NCBI GenBank assembly: GCA_025924135.1
Contig: JAICEO010000005.1
Location: 1 to 32,813 of the forward strand
From: Nitrososphaeraceae archaeon
GTDB lineage: Archaea; Thermoproteota; Nitrososphaeria; Nitrososphaerales; Nitrososphaeraceae
DNA length: 32,813 nucleotides
Reading direction: 5' to 3'
The first letter of the stretch is position 1. Each line of letters begins with the position of its first letter. Below are positions 21,406 through 31,451 of this stretch, piece by piece. A program made the position numbers and the translations under genes. Below the pieces are notes generated by a model. It was given only the letters and a program-made list of their open reading frames with translations. It had not been told where the DNA came from and made no database searches.

Positions 21406-22302
21406 ATGTCCCTTGCAGGTTTGACAGTAGCTATAACAGGAAGTCGTAGAGCATCAGAACTCGCTCATTTGATAACCAGTTTCGGTGGTAGACCTTATCT
21501 CGCACCAACAGTCGGCATAGAGGCAAGACAGGACATATCAAAGGAAACAGAGTTCTTCATAAACAAGATATTAGAAGAAAAAATAGACTACGTGGTCTTC
21601 ATGACAGGGCCAGGTGTATATTCTCTAATGGTTACTGCCAAAAACCTAGGACTAGAAAAAGAGTTTACAAAGGCTTTGCAGACTACCACCGTCGTTGCTA
21701 GAAGTTTCAAGCCTAAGATTGCCTTGGCAAATTATGGAATCAAAACTGACATCATACCCAAGGAGAACACAGCTGAAGGAATCGCTAAACTGCTCAAGAG
21801 TTTCAATATGGTGGGTAGAAATATTGCTGTGCTCTGGCATGGATCATACTCTCCACTTCTAAAGAATGAGCTTAATGCAGCAGGCGCAAATGTATTCGAA
21901 TCCTCAACCTACAAATACTCATTTGAGCTTAAGGAGAGCGGAGCCAGCATTCTTAAAATGATGGGCTTCAAGTCTATACCCCCTGATGAACTAAAGGTAG
22001 TCAAGCTTCTAGAAGATATAGACAAAGGACTTATAGATGCAATAACTTTTACTAGTCCTCCCTCGGCCCGTGATCTATTCAAGATAGCTGAAACTTATCA
22101 TAGGAAAAAACTATTGCAAAATCATCTTAACAAGGACGTAATAGTGGTTGCCGTGGGACCTTCTACAATGAAAGCCATAGAAGAAAACCATGTTCATGTA
22201 GATGTTATACCAGAAGTTTATAAGATGGGTGCCATGATAAAGTCTCTAACGGATTATCTTGGTCAAGTGAATGCCCCTAAGAAAAAAACGAAGGTAGCAT
22301 GA
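21406..22302 (+). CDS. Uroporphyrinogen-III synthase (HemD)-like protein
   Basis: 'LAGLTVAITGSRRASELAHLITSFGGRPYLAPTVGIE', 'DYVVFMTGPGVYSL', 'DAITFTSPPSARDLFKIAE', 'VVAVGPSTMKAIEENHVHVDVIPEVYKMGAMIKSL' match HemD architecture. Confidence 0.88.
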   Translation: MSLAGLTVAITGSRRASELAHLITSFGGRPYLAPTVGIEARQDISKETEFFINKILEEKIDYVVFMTGPGVYSLMVTAKNLGLEKEFTKALQTTTVVARSFKPKIALANYGIKTDIIPKENTAEGIAKLLKSFNMVGRNIAVLWHGSYSPLLKNELNAAGANVFESSTYKYSFELKESGASILKMMGFKSIPPDELKVVKLLEDIDKGLIDAITFTSPPSARDLFKIAETYHRKKLLQNHLNKDVIVVAVGPSTMKAIEENHVHVDVIPEVYKMGAMIKSLTDYLGQVNAPKKKTKVA

Positions 22303-22813
22303 ACTTATATTTTCTCCTTTTTAGAATCTTTCAACTATCAAATAAAATATTTTTCATAACTTGATTTTTTATCATCCTATTTACGATCTCATCCCTATTC
22401 TAAATACTTTATTTCCAATTATGGCAAATTAAATTCTTTTAGTTGCTACAAGAGATATAGACCCAGAAATACAGCTTCTCTCTTCAACTCCCACTTCTAG
22501 CTACATATTAAAATCAGAAAGACCAATAAATTTTAACAAATTTCATTTTGTTACTGTGATCTTTTTAGTTTGTAACTTATAGAATTAGTCAATGGTTCAA
22601 GAATAAGAGTGAATTGATTGATGATTTCTCACAATATATGAAAAATAAAGGATATAACTAAGATTGCATTTACTTTATAAAAATTCCAAATATATTCAGT
22701 GATTCAATTTTATGATGGTATATTATCAAAATATTATTTCAAATTTAAGATAGCGTTTAGAGTCGTTATAGTGCAATTCTAATAATTGTTTTTATACTAC
22801 TAAATATTATGTA

Positions 22814-23065
22814 TTGGCAATGGCTGAAAATTTGGCGAACAAGCCTAATGATTCTAAAAAAGATGCTCAAAATGATGACGAAATTAAATCCATAATTTTA
22901 GGGCTATTTGCTTTGATTGGATTTATTATTCTTATATCTGCAATATTTATGGGTGTTGTAGGTGAACAATTAGCATCAGTAGCAGATACTGTATTTGTTG
23001 CTGCAATTATTGGGTCTTTTACTTTGGTTGGAACAATTGTTGGTCGTACATTTTTAAAGAAATAA
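22814..23065 (+). CDS. Small membrane protein (two predicted TM helices)
   Basis: 83-aa ORF; charged N-terminus, then 'IILGLFALIGFIILISAIFMGVVG' and 'VADTVFVAAIIGSFTLVGTIVG'. Confidence 0.75.
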   Translation: MAMAENLANKPNDSKKDAQNDDEIKSIILGLFALIGFIILISAIFMGVVGEQLASVADTVFVAAIIGSFTLVGTIVGRTFLKK

Positions 23066-23160
23066 TTCTTTTATTTTATTTTATTTTAATCTTTTAGGAC
23101 ATTTAAGTTCATTTGGATTGGAATAAATAATATCTTTAGGTCTAAATTAGGAATGAGAGA

Positions 23161-24726
23161 ATGAACAATAAAGAAAAAGAAGACAAATATAATAATAGAA
23201 AGAATAATTTTGATGAAAAATCTACTACAAAAACATCTTCTCAGAATACAATATCTAGAGATGCGTGGATTACATTAGCAATACTAAGTTTGATTGGGCT
23301 TATTATTGTATATGGTGAAACCATGATTATACCTGCAATTCCAGATTTAGTCGAAGACTTTAATATACCATATAATACTACGGCATGGATTCTTACCTCA
23401 TATTTGATTGCAGGAGCGGTAGCAACTCCTATTGTAGGAAAATTGTCTGATATTTACGGAAAAAAAAGAATTTTAATACTTATCATGATTATTTATACAA
23501 CAGGAACTTTTGTTGGAATAATTTCTAATGATATTTCAACAATGATCATAGTGCGAACAATTCAAGGAATAGGTATCTCAGTATTCCCTATTGCTTTTAC
23601 CATAATTCGTGAAAAATTTCCAGAAAATAGATTATCTATTGCTCAAGGAATACTCACATCCATCTTTGCAGCAGGAGGGGTTATAGGTTTATCTTTAGGA
23701 GCAACAACAATCGAATATTTCGGTTGGCGTTCTACTTTTATATCTATCTCGCCTCTTGCATTGATTCTCACATTAATTATTATGCAATTTATTCATGTCA
23801 AAGAGCAAGAAGAAAGTACTAAAAATAATACAACACAATCAAGCAAAAATATAGATATTAAAGGAGCCATATTTTTAACAACAAGTATATCTTCTTTCCT
23901 TATTTCAATCACCTTATTAGGAAATTCAGATTCAACAAATTTTAATAATATTAACAACGATACTGTTAACTTAAGTTTAATTATACTATTTTCTACGTTT
24001 TCTATTGTGTCATTATTTATCTTTATACTATTCCAAAAAAGGACACATATTCCGTTAATAGATCTAAATTTGTTAAAACATAGAATACTTCTTCCAACAA
24101 ATATTCTGTTGATGACTATTGGTATTTCAATGTTCATGATTTACCAAACTATACCTATACTTATAAGAAATCCTCCTCCATCTGGATATGGAGGAAGTGC
24201 AATTGATGCCGCAAATGTACAACTACCTTTTATGTTAATTTCTTTAATAATTTCTGTTTTGTCAGGTTTTTTGATATCAAGGTTTGGTAATATAAAACCT
24301 ACAATCATAGGTAGTATTATTAGTGTTATTGGTTTTTCAAGTCTTTTTATATATCATTCCACTGAATTCGACATAATAATAAATTTGTCTATAATAGCAG
24401 CAGGGTTATCATTAGCTGAGGTAGGAGGTTTTAATATCACATTAGTTTCTGTAGCACCCAAAGTAAGCGGAATCTCGATGGGTATTACGGTTCTCTTATT
24501 TCTCATAGGAATGTCTATTGGTCCTGCCATATCTGGAATATACCTTCAAACATTCCAATCCTCAATCGTGTTAAATAATATTACTTATTCTCTTCCATCT
24601 GAATTTGCATATGATATGATCTTTTTCACAGCAACACTCCTCTCGTTTATATTTTTAATTCTAGCTATACTAACCGCAAAAAAAATTAGATCTGCACACA
24701 TAATTTCTAAAGATACTAATATATGA
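23161..24726 (+). CDS. MFS transporter, DHA2/14-TM drug exporter type
   Basis: 521-aa polytopic ORF; 'MIIPAIPDLVEDFNIPYNTTAWILTSYLIAGAVATPIVGKLSDIYGKKRIL' with MFS motif A. Confidence 0.94.
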   Translation: MNNKEKEDKYNNRKNNFDEKSTTKTSSQNTISRDAWITLAILSLIGLIIVYGETMIIPAIPDLVEDFNIPYNTTAWILTSYLIAGAVATPIVGKLSDIYGKKRILILIMIIYTTGTFVGIISNDISTMIIVRTIQGIGISVFPIAFTIIREKFPENRLSIAQGILTSIFAAGGVIGLSLGATTIEYFGWRSTFISISPLALILTLIIMQFIHVKEQEESTKNNTTQSSKNIDIKGAIFLTTSISSFLISITLLGNSDSTNFNNINNDTVNLSLIILFSTFSIVSLFIFILFQKRTHIPLIDLNLLKHRILLPTNILLMTIGISMFMIYQTIPILIRNPPPSGYGGSAIDAANVQLPFMLISLIISVLSGFLISRFGNIKPTIIGSIISVIGFSSLFIYHSTEFDIIINLSIIAAGLSLAEVGGFNITLVSVAPKVSGISMGITVLLFLIGMSIGPAISGIYLQTFQSSIVLNNITYSLPSEFAYDMIFFTATLLSFIFLILAILTAKKIRSAHIISKDTNI

Positions 24727-25255
24727 TTCCATCTAAAGGAATTTTTAACTATGAATATTAGTACAGTATAATATCACTATAAGTATTGATCTGAATAAAG
24801 ATAAAAGATAGTGAATTTATCTTTTTGATTATAGATCTATTACCATTATTAGTCATTTGAAGTAAAGTATTATTTGGTTCATTGAATCATTTATTACTTT
24901 AGTTGTAATTAAACCCGAATCATCAGTCTTTGATGTTTCATTTCATTTTTTCTTGTGCAAAGATGATTCCTGAAGAATCTATAGATATCCCTCGTATTGT
25001 TAAAACTTCAATTATGTGATGATAAAATAGGTTTGTTTCATATATTCTGTTAATATTATAATCTTTTAAATATTATCTTTACAAAATAATAAAAGTCATA
25101 TAAAAGGTAATAGTATATCTACAATCGATTCTTATTTTAGCACTGCTGTCGGTATTTTTGTAAACCTATTTTTCGGGATTTTAATCAATAATCTTCTTTC
25201 TTTTCATTCTTAAAAAAGATTAATTTTTTGTTTTGAAATAAAAAATAAAAAAATG

Positions 25256-25963
25256 TTAGGAATTGTTGTTGAAGCAGAATGCAGTACTTTTGAGGGTTAC
25301 ATTACTCGAAATAAGAGCAGTAGAATATGCATTTTTTTCTCCAGTTATCTGATTGATAAAACCAAGTATTGGATTTTCTTGTTTATTAGTTAATTGATAA
25401 AATCCTTGTATTACTTTATCACTAGGATCACAAAAAGCTACTGACATTATTTGTGAAGTTGTATTTGTAGTAGCGGGATTTCCATCTCTGAAATATAAAT
25501 TTGCTTCATTAACTTGATCTGTACTAGATGGGACTGTGTTTTCTTGTGCTCCGCTGAAGACTTGAATTATCTGAGGATCTGCTGGACTTGGCGGTAGTTG
25601 GGCCTCTCTTCCATTAAGATTTACTATGGGTACATCTTTACAGAATTCTACAGAACTGACAAAAAAACCTTCAAATGGACCTTTCTGGCATTCGTATTGA
25701 TTTACCTTGGTAGGATAGAGACTGACTTTCATATCATCATAATTCTTGTTGTTATTGTATGATTTACCATCATATTCATTTCCTTGAGCCATTGCTACTG
25801 TATTTGAAAATAGAGAGATATTAGCAAATGGTAATAACATTATCACAGAGACTAAAGAGAAAAGACTACTGAGAGTAATAACTGACTTGTGCATATTTTG
25901 AATACAAGGTAAAAATATATTTAAACTCCGAAAAATAGTAGAATAACATAATTGATATAGCAA
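25256..25963 (-). CDS. Secreted hypothetical protein
   Basis: Signal-peptide-like stretch from internal Met 'MHKSVITLSSLFSLVSVIMLLPFANISLFSNTVAMAQG' (start probably about 25894); four Cys in the mature region. Confidence 0.75.
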   Translation of the reverse strand: MLYQLCYSTIFRSLNIFLPCIQNMHKSVITLSSLFSLVSVIMLLPFANISLFSNTVAMAQGNEYDGKSYNNNKNYDDMKVSLYPTKVNQYECQKGPFEGFFVSSVEFCKDVPIVNLNGREAQLPPSPADPQIIQVFSGAQENTVPSSTDQVNEANLYFRDGNPATTNTTSQIMSVAFCDPSDKVIQGFYQLTNKQENPILGFINQITGEKNAYSTALISSNVTLKSTAFCFNNNS

Positions 25964-26092
25964 ATTAGAGAATGATTAGTATATTATTCAATAGCTATTT
26001 TTTATTTATAACATCAATGCTGAAAAATGTTTATAATGTTAATTTCTAATATTTTTATATTCATCTTATAGATTGGGTACCCTATTCTTAGA

Positions 26093-26114
26093 TTATTATT
26101 ATTATTATTATTAT
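26093..26114. repeat. (ATT)n microsatellite in intergenic region (bounds approximate)
   Basis: Consecutive ATT/TTA triplets 'gattattattattattattattatgg'. Confidence 0.85.
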
Positions 26115-26156
26115 GGTCATATCAGTAACGGTTTAACTATCTTTAGAAGTTCATAG

Positions 26157-26336
26157 TCAGTTTCACATGGAAATCTATATACAAAACGATTAGAATGTGG
26201 GTATATCCCCAAGTTACGGGATGTTCACTCTTTGAAAGGCTTTGAAGATGAAGAAATTTTACGAAAATTGCAACAATCCCCTGTAGATGAATTTGGCGGT
26301 AGAAAATCACCATCACAAACAGGGGGTCAAGTGTGA
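26157..26336 (+). pseudogene. ATG-less open frame, possible gene relic
   Basis: Frame after TAG at 26154: SVSHGNLYTKRLECGYIPKLRDVHSLKGFEDEEILRKLQQSPVDEFGGRKSPSQTGGQV*; protein-like composition but no ATG. Confidence 0.3.
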
Positions 26337-26893
26337 ATGGATAACAAGTGAAAACAACCTCTTAGGTTACTAAATTTCAATAATTTAATTAACCCTCTGA
26401 TCAAAAATATTCGTCAAATAAAGAAGGAACTAACAATTATTGCCTTTATTATATGTTCTATTTATGAGGTTACATACTGGAATATTACCCATATTTGTTT
26501 TATCTAGTCCAATCGGCGGTCAAATTATCTAGTTTTACTTTTTCGTGATAGAGAGATAACAATTTGCACATTAGTAAAAACTCTATATTATATAATACTA
26601 AATGATTATAATATAAATTTCTCAATAAAAATCTAAATATCGAAATTTTTATTGAATAGTGTTTAACTCTAGTATCAGGAAAGGAAAATACTCATTGAAT
26701 TATTAATATTCATATTTATCCTCAAATAAGAGTCTAACCAAAAGGAGCATCTCTTCATTTCAATACTTCCTCCAAAGAATTGAAGGTAACAAATTCAAAG
26801 GCATTATATCTTAAATTTATATCGAAAAAAATTTTTAAATTAAAAAAAATGAAGATTTGTAAAATGAGTCATGTAGAAATAATCTATTTTTAC

Positions 26894-28024
26894 TTATTCT
26901 TCATCTTCATATGATGTATATTCATTTCCGTATTCGCCATTATCATCAGTATATTCATATCCATATTGTTCATCATAGTTGTTGTTATAGTTATCTGACT
27001 CTTTATATTCATCTTTTTTATCGTCTTTGCTATCATCTCTACTGTCATCCTTATAGTTGTCGGACTCTTTATATTCATCTTTTTTATCGTCTTTGCTATC
27101 ATCTCTACTGTCATCCTTATAGTTGTTGTTGTAATTATTTTCATAATCATTGAAATAGCTTTTGTATTCATTATTGTCATCATAATAGTAATAATTATTG
27201 TTGTTGTAATGTTTAGGTTCTATGGTTAGATGATATAGTACGTGTGTTGTAAAGTTCAATGCTGATACTCCACCTGTAAATTCTATGGTATGTTCTCCTG
27301 CTTTTAGTCCATCCAGTAAAACCCAATACCCTTCAGCAATAGCCTTTTGAGGTATGCCTGTATCATTAGTTACTCCAAAGACATTGTCTTCAGGATAGGT
27401 AATCAAAAATAATGGACTCTGTACTCTAAAGTTTTGCAAGTTCATTATTTTCTTACCATCAATAGAAGCTTCTTTGATGTCAACTTGGTCAATTAAAAAT
27501 TTGGTGCAAGCTTTTAATCCTTGCTCAATTTGTGCTGGAGGTATAGGTTGTGGAATACCTGTTATATTTGTTATTAAATCTGCATCAGTTAATTCTGAAC
27601 AGAATGTATTAATTATTGGAAATAGAATTTGTTTTCCTTCTGGGATTGTACATTCTCTTTCTGCAGAAGTTAAATTACCAGTAGTTCCTGCTAAATACCA
27701 TACATATCCTCTTTGGTCGATGTTACAATTTTCTCCAGTTTCATCTAATAATGGGTTGATTTCTGGAGGGATAGCGATTACCCATTTCCACCAGTCTGCA
27801 GTTAATTGACCATTTGGAGGTATTATTTTTAATCTATTGTAATCATTAGAATACGAATCTCCATAACTCTTGTAATCATTGTAAGCCCTATCTTGTTCAT
27901 AGTTATTGTAGTAATCAGCATTGTAATCTTGTGCATGAATTTTTGCTACCATTGGAGAGGATATTAATCCTATAGTTAATACTGCCGTTATGATTAAAGT
28001 TATTGATGCTGCTTTTGATATCAT
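26894..28024 (-). CDS. Secreted protein with conserved-looking ectodomain and Asp/Lys/Asn/Tyr-rich repetitive C-terminal tail
   Basis: Signal peptide ending 'AKIHAQD'; ectodomain 'LTADWWKWVIAIPPEINPLLDETGENCNIDQRGYVWYLAGT...CTIPEGKQILFPIINTFCSE'; tail with 'YKDDSRDDSKDDKKDEYKESDN' twice. Confidence 0.88.
   Translation of the reverse strand: MISKAASITLIITAVLTIGLISSPMVAKIHAQDYNADYYNNYEQDRAYNDYKSYGDSYSNDYNRLKIIPPNGQLTADWWKWVIAIPPEINPLLDETGENCNIDQRGYVWYLAGTTGNLTSAERECTIPEGKQILFPIINTFCSELTDADLITNITGIPQPIPPAQIEQGLKACTKFLIDQVDIKEASIDGKKIMNLQNFRVQSPLFLITYPEDNVFGVTNDTGIPQKAIAEGYWVLLDGLKAGEHTIEFTGGVSALNFTTHVLYHLTIEPKHYNNNNYYYYDDNNEYKSYFNDYENNYNNNYKDDSRDDSKDDKKDEYKESDNYKDDSRDDSKDDKKDEYKESDNYNNNYDEQYGYEYTDDNGEYGNEYTSYEDEE
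26997..27128. repeat. Two tandem 66-bp near-identical units encoding YKDDSRDDSKDDKKDEYKESDN
   Basis: 'gactctttatattcatcttttttatcgtctttgctatcatctctactgtcatccttatagttg' at 26997 and again at 27063 (offset 66). Confidence 0.93.
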
Positions 28025-28613
28025 GTTCTGAATTTATTGTTGCATGTAAAATATTTAACCAATATGTTATAACATTATAAAATAGTGTTATCTAGGTTTC
28101 TCTTTAAAATTTTTTAGATAAACATATTTAAGAAGCAAGATTACTATTTTTTTTTATAATTCTATCATTAATAATAATTATAATTGTTACGATTTGGAGT
28201 TTTTTAATTAAATTTTTCAACTTTCGATTTATAAAAAAGTTATTAAATTATATTATTTAGAACTTATTGTTATATATTGTTACAATCAATTTACTAGTAA
28301 TAATCAACATGGGAAAACCATAATAAAATTCATTTAACTTATAATAATAATAGAATTTTAACAAGGGTCTTTGATAACTTCATGATCCTTTAACTCACTA
28401 AAAATGATATTTACAAGTCAACCTTATTCATTGTAGACTTTTGGGAGGTTAACTGAGAATACTAGGACAAATATAGAGTAAAGATTCTACCTTTTTGCAC
28501 TTTGTATTTTAAATTCATTCTTTGTTTTAGGTGGACTGGATATAAATGAAATGTCCTAATTCAAAATAAAGACATCAGTACTTTAATTAGAAACTTCTAT
28601 CTTAATTAATAAT

Positions 28614-29297
28614 GTGCTATACTTCAATAAGGTAATGGAAAATTTTAACATGTTTATTGCTATTTTATTTCTGTTTATTTTTATTAATCTAGCTTCATCA
28701 ATAACTATTTTTGCGCAAAATAATGATACATCAGGGTATTGGGATCACGATCAAATAGAAAGTTATATTCTAACATATGAAGTTGGTGGAACGGAAGAAA
28801 ATTTTACTGGTCTTGTTGATAAAGCATTTGAAGAATGGGAAAACTCTTTACAAAGACTAACTTTTGATAAAATCTCTCCAGGCGATTATCTACATTCCCT
28901 CTTTGGTCCTAATATTTACATACAACAAGTAAACAAATTAAATTTTCTTCCTATAGCATCTGAAACAAATACAACAGATAAACCTTTTGACAATCTAGGA
29001 AATATAAAGTTTGATTATACACCCTTGCTAACGATAGAAAAAGCAAATTTAAAAATATTAAGAGATGTGCCAACAAATGAAAAATATAATACCATATTAC
29101 ATGAAATCGGACATGCTTTAGGATTAGGACATACCGACAATAGAACGAGTATAATGTATCCTTTTGTTGATAGCAAAATAAATAGCTTAAAAATTGGTCC
29201 ATGTGAAGTATATACCATTTATTCCAATAACCACCTAGACGAAGCTGACTATATGGAAAAAAGATTAGGAATGGGAGGAGAGGAAATTTGCAAATAA
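28614..29297 (+). CDS. Secreted matrixin-like zinc metalloprotease
   Basis: Signal-peptide-like N-terminus ending 'ITIFAQ'; 'HEIGHALGLGHTDNRTSIMYP' = HExxHxxGxxH plus Met-turn. Confidence 0.9.
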   Translation: MLYFNKVMENFNMFIAILFLFIFINLASSITIFAQNNDTSGYWDHDQIESYILTYEVGGTEENFTGLVDKAFEEWENSLQRLTFDKISPGDYLHSLFGPNIYIQQVNKLNFLPIASETNTTDKPFDNLGNIKFDYTPLLTIEKANLKILRDVPTNEKYNTILHEIGHALGLGHTDNRTSIMYPFVDSKINSLKIGPCEVYTIYSNNHLDEADYMEKRLGMGGEEICK

Positions 29298-29642
29298 ATT
29301 CTTTACCAAACAAATTATCAAAGAAGAGAACTATAAGAATTTAGATTAGCAATTATTGCTAATTATGAAGTATGAGGCTTCTTTCTCACTTTTGTATACT
29401 TAATTACGTAGTGTAATCTCCTCAACTATCTTTAAATTTATTATTATAAATGAGTAATTTTAAATTTAAATGTATCCAAATATTTTAAAATGAAAACCGA
29501 ATAATTCTAAAATATCTGATAAACAAGAGAAATAGATAATAATATCTTTAATTATAAACTGGACTCAATTTAGGGTTTCTTGCGATTAGAGTAATAGATA
29601 AAAATAAAATACTCGTATTATATCAAAAGATTAGAAGTATAT

Positions 29643-30278
29643 TTGGAAGTATTGTTATATGATTTTTTAATTGCTTTATTTTCTGAATATACATATCCAT
29701 TTGTATTTGTTTTTATTTTCATATTAAGTATCATTCCAATATTAACTCCACCAACATGGATAGTAATTGTTTCAGCATATTCATTAAATAACGAGCTAAA
29801 CCCATTTTTATTATCTGTGATCGGAGCCACTGCTGCAGTTTCTGGTCGTTTAATACTACTACAATTGAGTACAATAGGAAGAAAAGCAATAAATGACCAC
29901 AGAAAAAGCAGTTTAGAAAAGCTGAGAAAATATTTAGAAAAAACCAGGTATGGATATTTGCTTGGTACTTTATTATTTGCAGTAATGCCACTACCCAGTA
30001 ATATGTTATTTATTTCCTATGGTTTGATGAACGCGAAATCTATTGGTATAGTAGCCGGTTTTTGGATAGGACGTTTTGTTGTATATATGATTATGATAAA
30101 CTTATCTAGATATTTTGTAGATTATTTTAAAAAAATTCTCAATTCAGATATTCAATCTTTATTTATTATGGATATGATAGGTATTATAATGACATTATTT
30201 GTGTTGTTAATAGATTGGAATATTTTATTTTCTGAGCGTAGATTAGTTTTTATTAAACCTAAGAGATTCTCTTCATGA
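29643..30278 (+). CDS. Polytopic membrane protein, possibly VTT/SNARE-associated (DedA-like)
   Basis: 211-aa ORF with several hydrophobic segments; 'IPILTPPTWIVIVSAYSLNN...ATAAVSGRLILLQLSTIGRKAI' and 'LLGTLLFAVMPLPSNMLFISYGLMNAKSIGIVAGFWIGRFVVYMIMI' resemble VTT proteins. Confidence 0.65.
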   Translation: MEVLLYDFLIALFSEYTYPFVFVFIFILSIIPILTPPTWIVIVSAYSLNNELNPFLLSVIGATAAVSGRLILLQLSTIGRKAINDHRKSSLEKLRKYLEKTRYGYLLGTLLFAVMPLPSNMLFISYGLMNAKSIGIVAGFWIGRFVVYMIMINLSRYFVDYFKKILNSDIQSLFIMDMIGIIMTLFVLLIDWNILFSERRLVFIKPKRFSS

Positions 30279-30621
30279 ACATTTATCATTTTTATATTAT
30301 TGTAAGAAAAATAATTATAACAATTTTAGAAGTAAAACGTAACTAATTCTCCTGTTGTAAAGTTAGTCTATTCCAGTTTTACATTACATCTCCAACAGAA
30401 GAAAACAAATATTAGTCTAAAACAGGTATAAAGGATTAATTTCTTTAACTACTCTAACTATTTTTAACATTCTTTTACTTATGAAAAATAACAAGTAGAA
30501 ATTATAATGATAAACAGTAACTAATCTGATTCGTTAATATTATGCTGGTATGTATATCGAAGAGTCTTATACAATTTAAAGAAAAAAGAATTTTACTTGT
30601 AGGAAATTGTAATACTTTTCA

Positions 30622-30979
30622 TCATTTATTTTCCTCTGTTTTAGACTTGTCTTCTATAATTTTATAATTTGATAGGGTTTTGTAAGCCACAAAAACAACT
30701 AGTGCTATTATAAGAAAATCAATTATATTTGCGATAAAATCTCCATATTTAAATTCCGAGATTGCACCAGAAAGGCCAGTAATTTTTGTCTATAATTGTT
30801 CAAGACTTCCTGAGGGTAAGAATAAACCAATCAATGGATTAATAATATCTTCAACAAGAGCAGTAATCAATTTAGAAGATGCTTGGCCAATAACAAATGC
30901 TATCTCTAATCCAATAATACCAAAAGTCTTAAGGAAATCGAAGAATTGAGTAATAAAAGTCCTCGTAGGTTAGGTTCAT
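30622..30979 (-). pseudogene. Large-conductance mechanosensitive channel (MscL) pseudogene
   Basis: Manual minus-strand frame: TFITQFFDFLKTFGIIGLEIAFVIGQASSKLITALVEDIINPLIGLFLPSGSLEQL-TAG(30790-30792)-TKITGLSGAISEFKYGDFIANIIDFLIIALVVFVAYKTLSNYKIIEDKSKTEENK*. MscL-like TM1 'VIG.A..K...ALVEDIINPLIGLF' and TM2 'FIANIIDFLIIALVVFVAYK'. The nearby ATG (30977-30979) is in a different frame and the MscL frame has TAA upstream at 30970-30972. Confidence 0.85.
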
Positions 30980-31232
30980 TTGGTGATGATGACGATGAAG
31001 ATGATGATGGGATATTGTTTTCTCTCAAATTCTACTTTGTTTTGAAAAGTTTGTATGATGAATAACTATGTTAAAGACAATTAACTATTTTGTTGAAGAT
31101 ATCAAATTAATATGACCTACATTAATGACTAAATAATAATATATATGTATTTTAAATCAGCAGCAGAAGTGACAAAATTGATGTTAAGTTTCTCTATTAA
31201 TAGATAATAGCATACAAAATCGGAATAATAAA

Positions 31233-31451
31233 TTATAAATTCTTAGACATATATGTAACACAGGGATATTTAAATTCTTCCTCCAATCCTACAGGTATAG
31301 AATAATAACTTATACTTGATGAGTTACACCACTTTGGTTTTTGGATAACAATAACATCAATACTAGCTCCTTCAGCAAATGCTAAACCTATAAAAATAGA
31401 TAAGGTCATGATCATCATATTTATCATTAGAAAAAATTGTAGGATTTTCAT
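31233..31451 (-). CDS. Small secreted hypothetical protein
   Basis: 72-aa ORF with signal-peptide-like 'MKILQFFLMINMMIMTLSIFIGLAFAEGA' and two Cys in the mature part. Confidence 0.6.
   Translation of the reverse strand: MKILQFFLMINMMIMTLSIFIGLAFAEGASIDVIVIQKPKWCNSSSISYYSIPVGLEEEFKYPCVTYMSKNL

Noticed and set aside
23793-24137. 114-aa - strand ORF
   Set aside because: Antisense to the MFS transporter.
26890-27183. 97-aa Met/Thr/Ile-rich - strand ORF and 80-aa His/Tyr-rich + strand ORF with repeats
   Set aside because: Other-frame readings of the 66-bp repeat region of 26894..28024; extreme composition is a by-product of the repeat.
27474-27809. 111-aa + strand ORF
   Set aside because: Antisense to the secreted protein 26894..28024.
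28951-29313. 120-aa and 67-aa - strand ORFs
   Set aside because: Antisense to the metalloprotease.
29618-29991. 70-aa and 86-aa - strand ORFs
   Set aside because: Antisense to the membrane protein 29643..30278.
30980-31015. Acidic Asp/Glu repeat peptide (gatgatgacgatgaagatgatgatg) on the + strand
   Set aside because: Short low-complexity run next to the mscL relic; no independent gene support.
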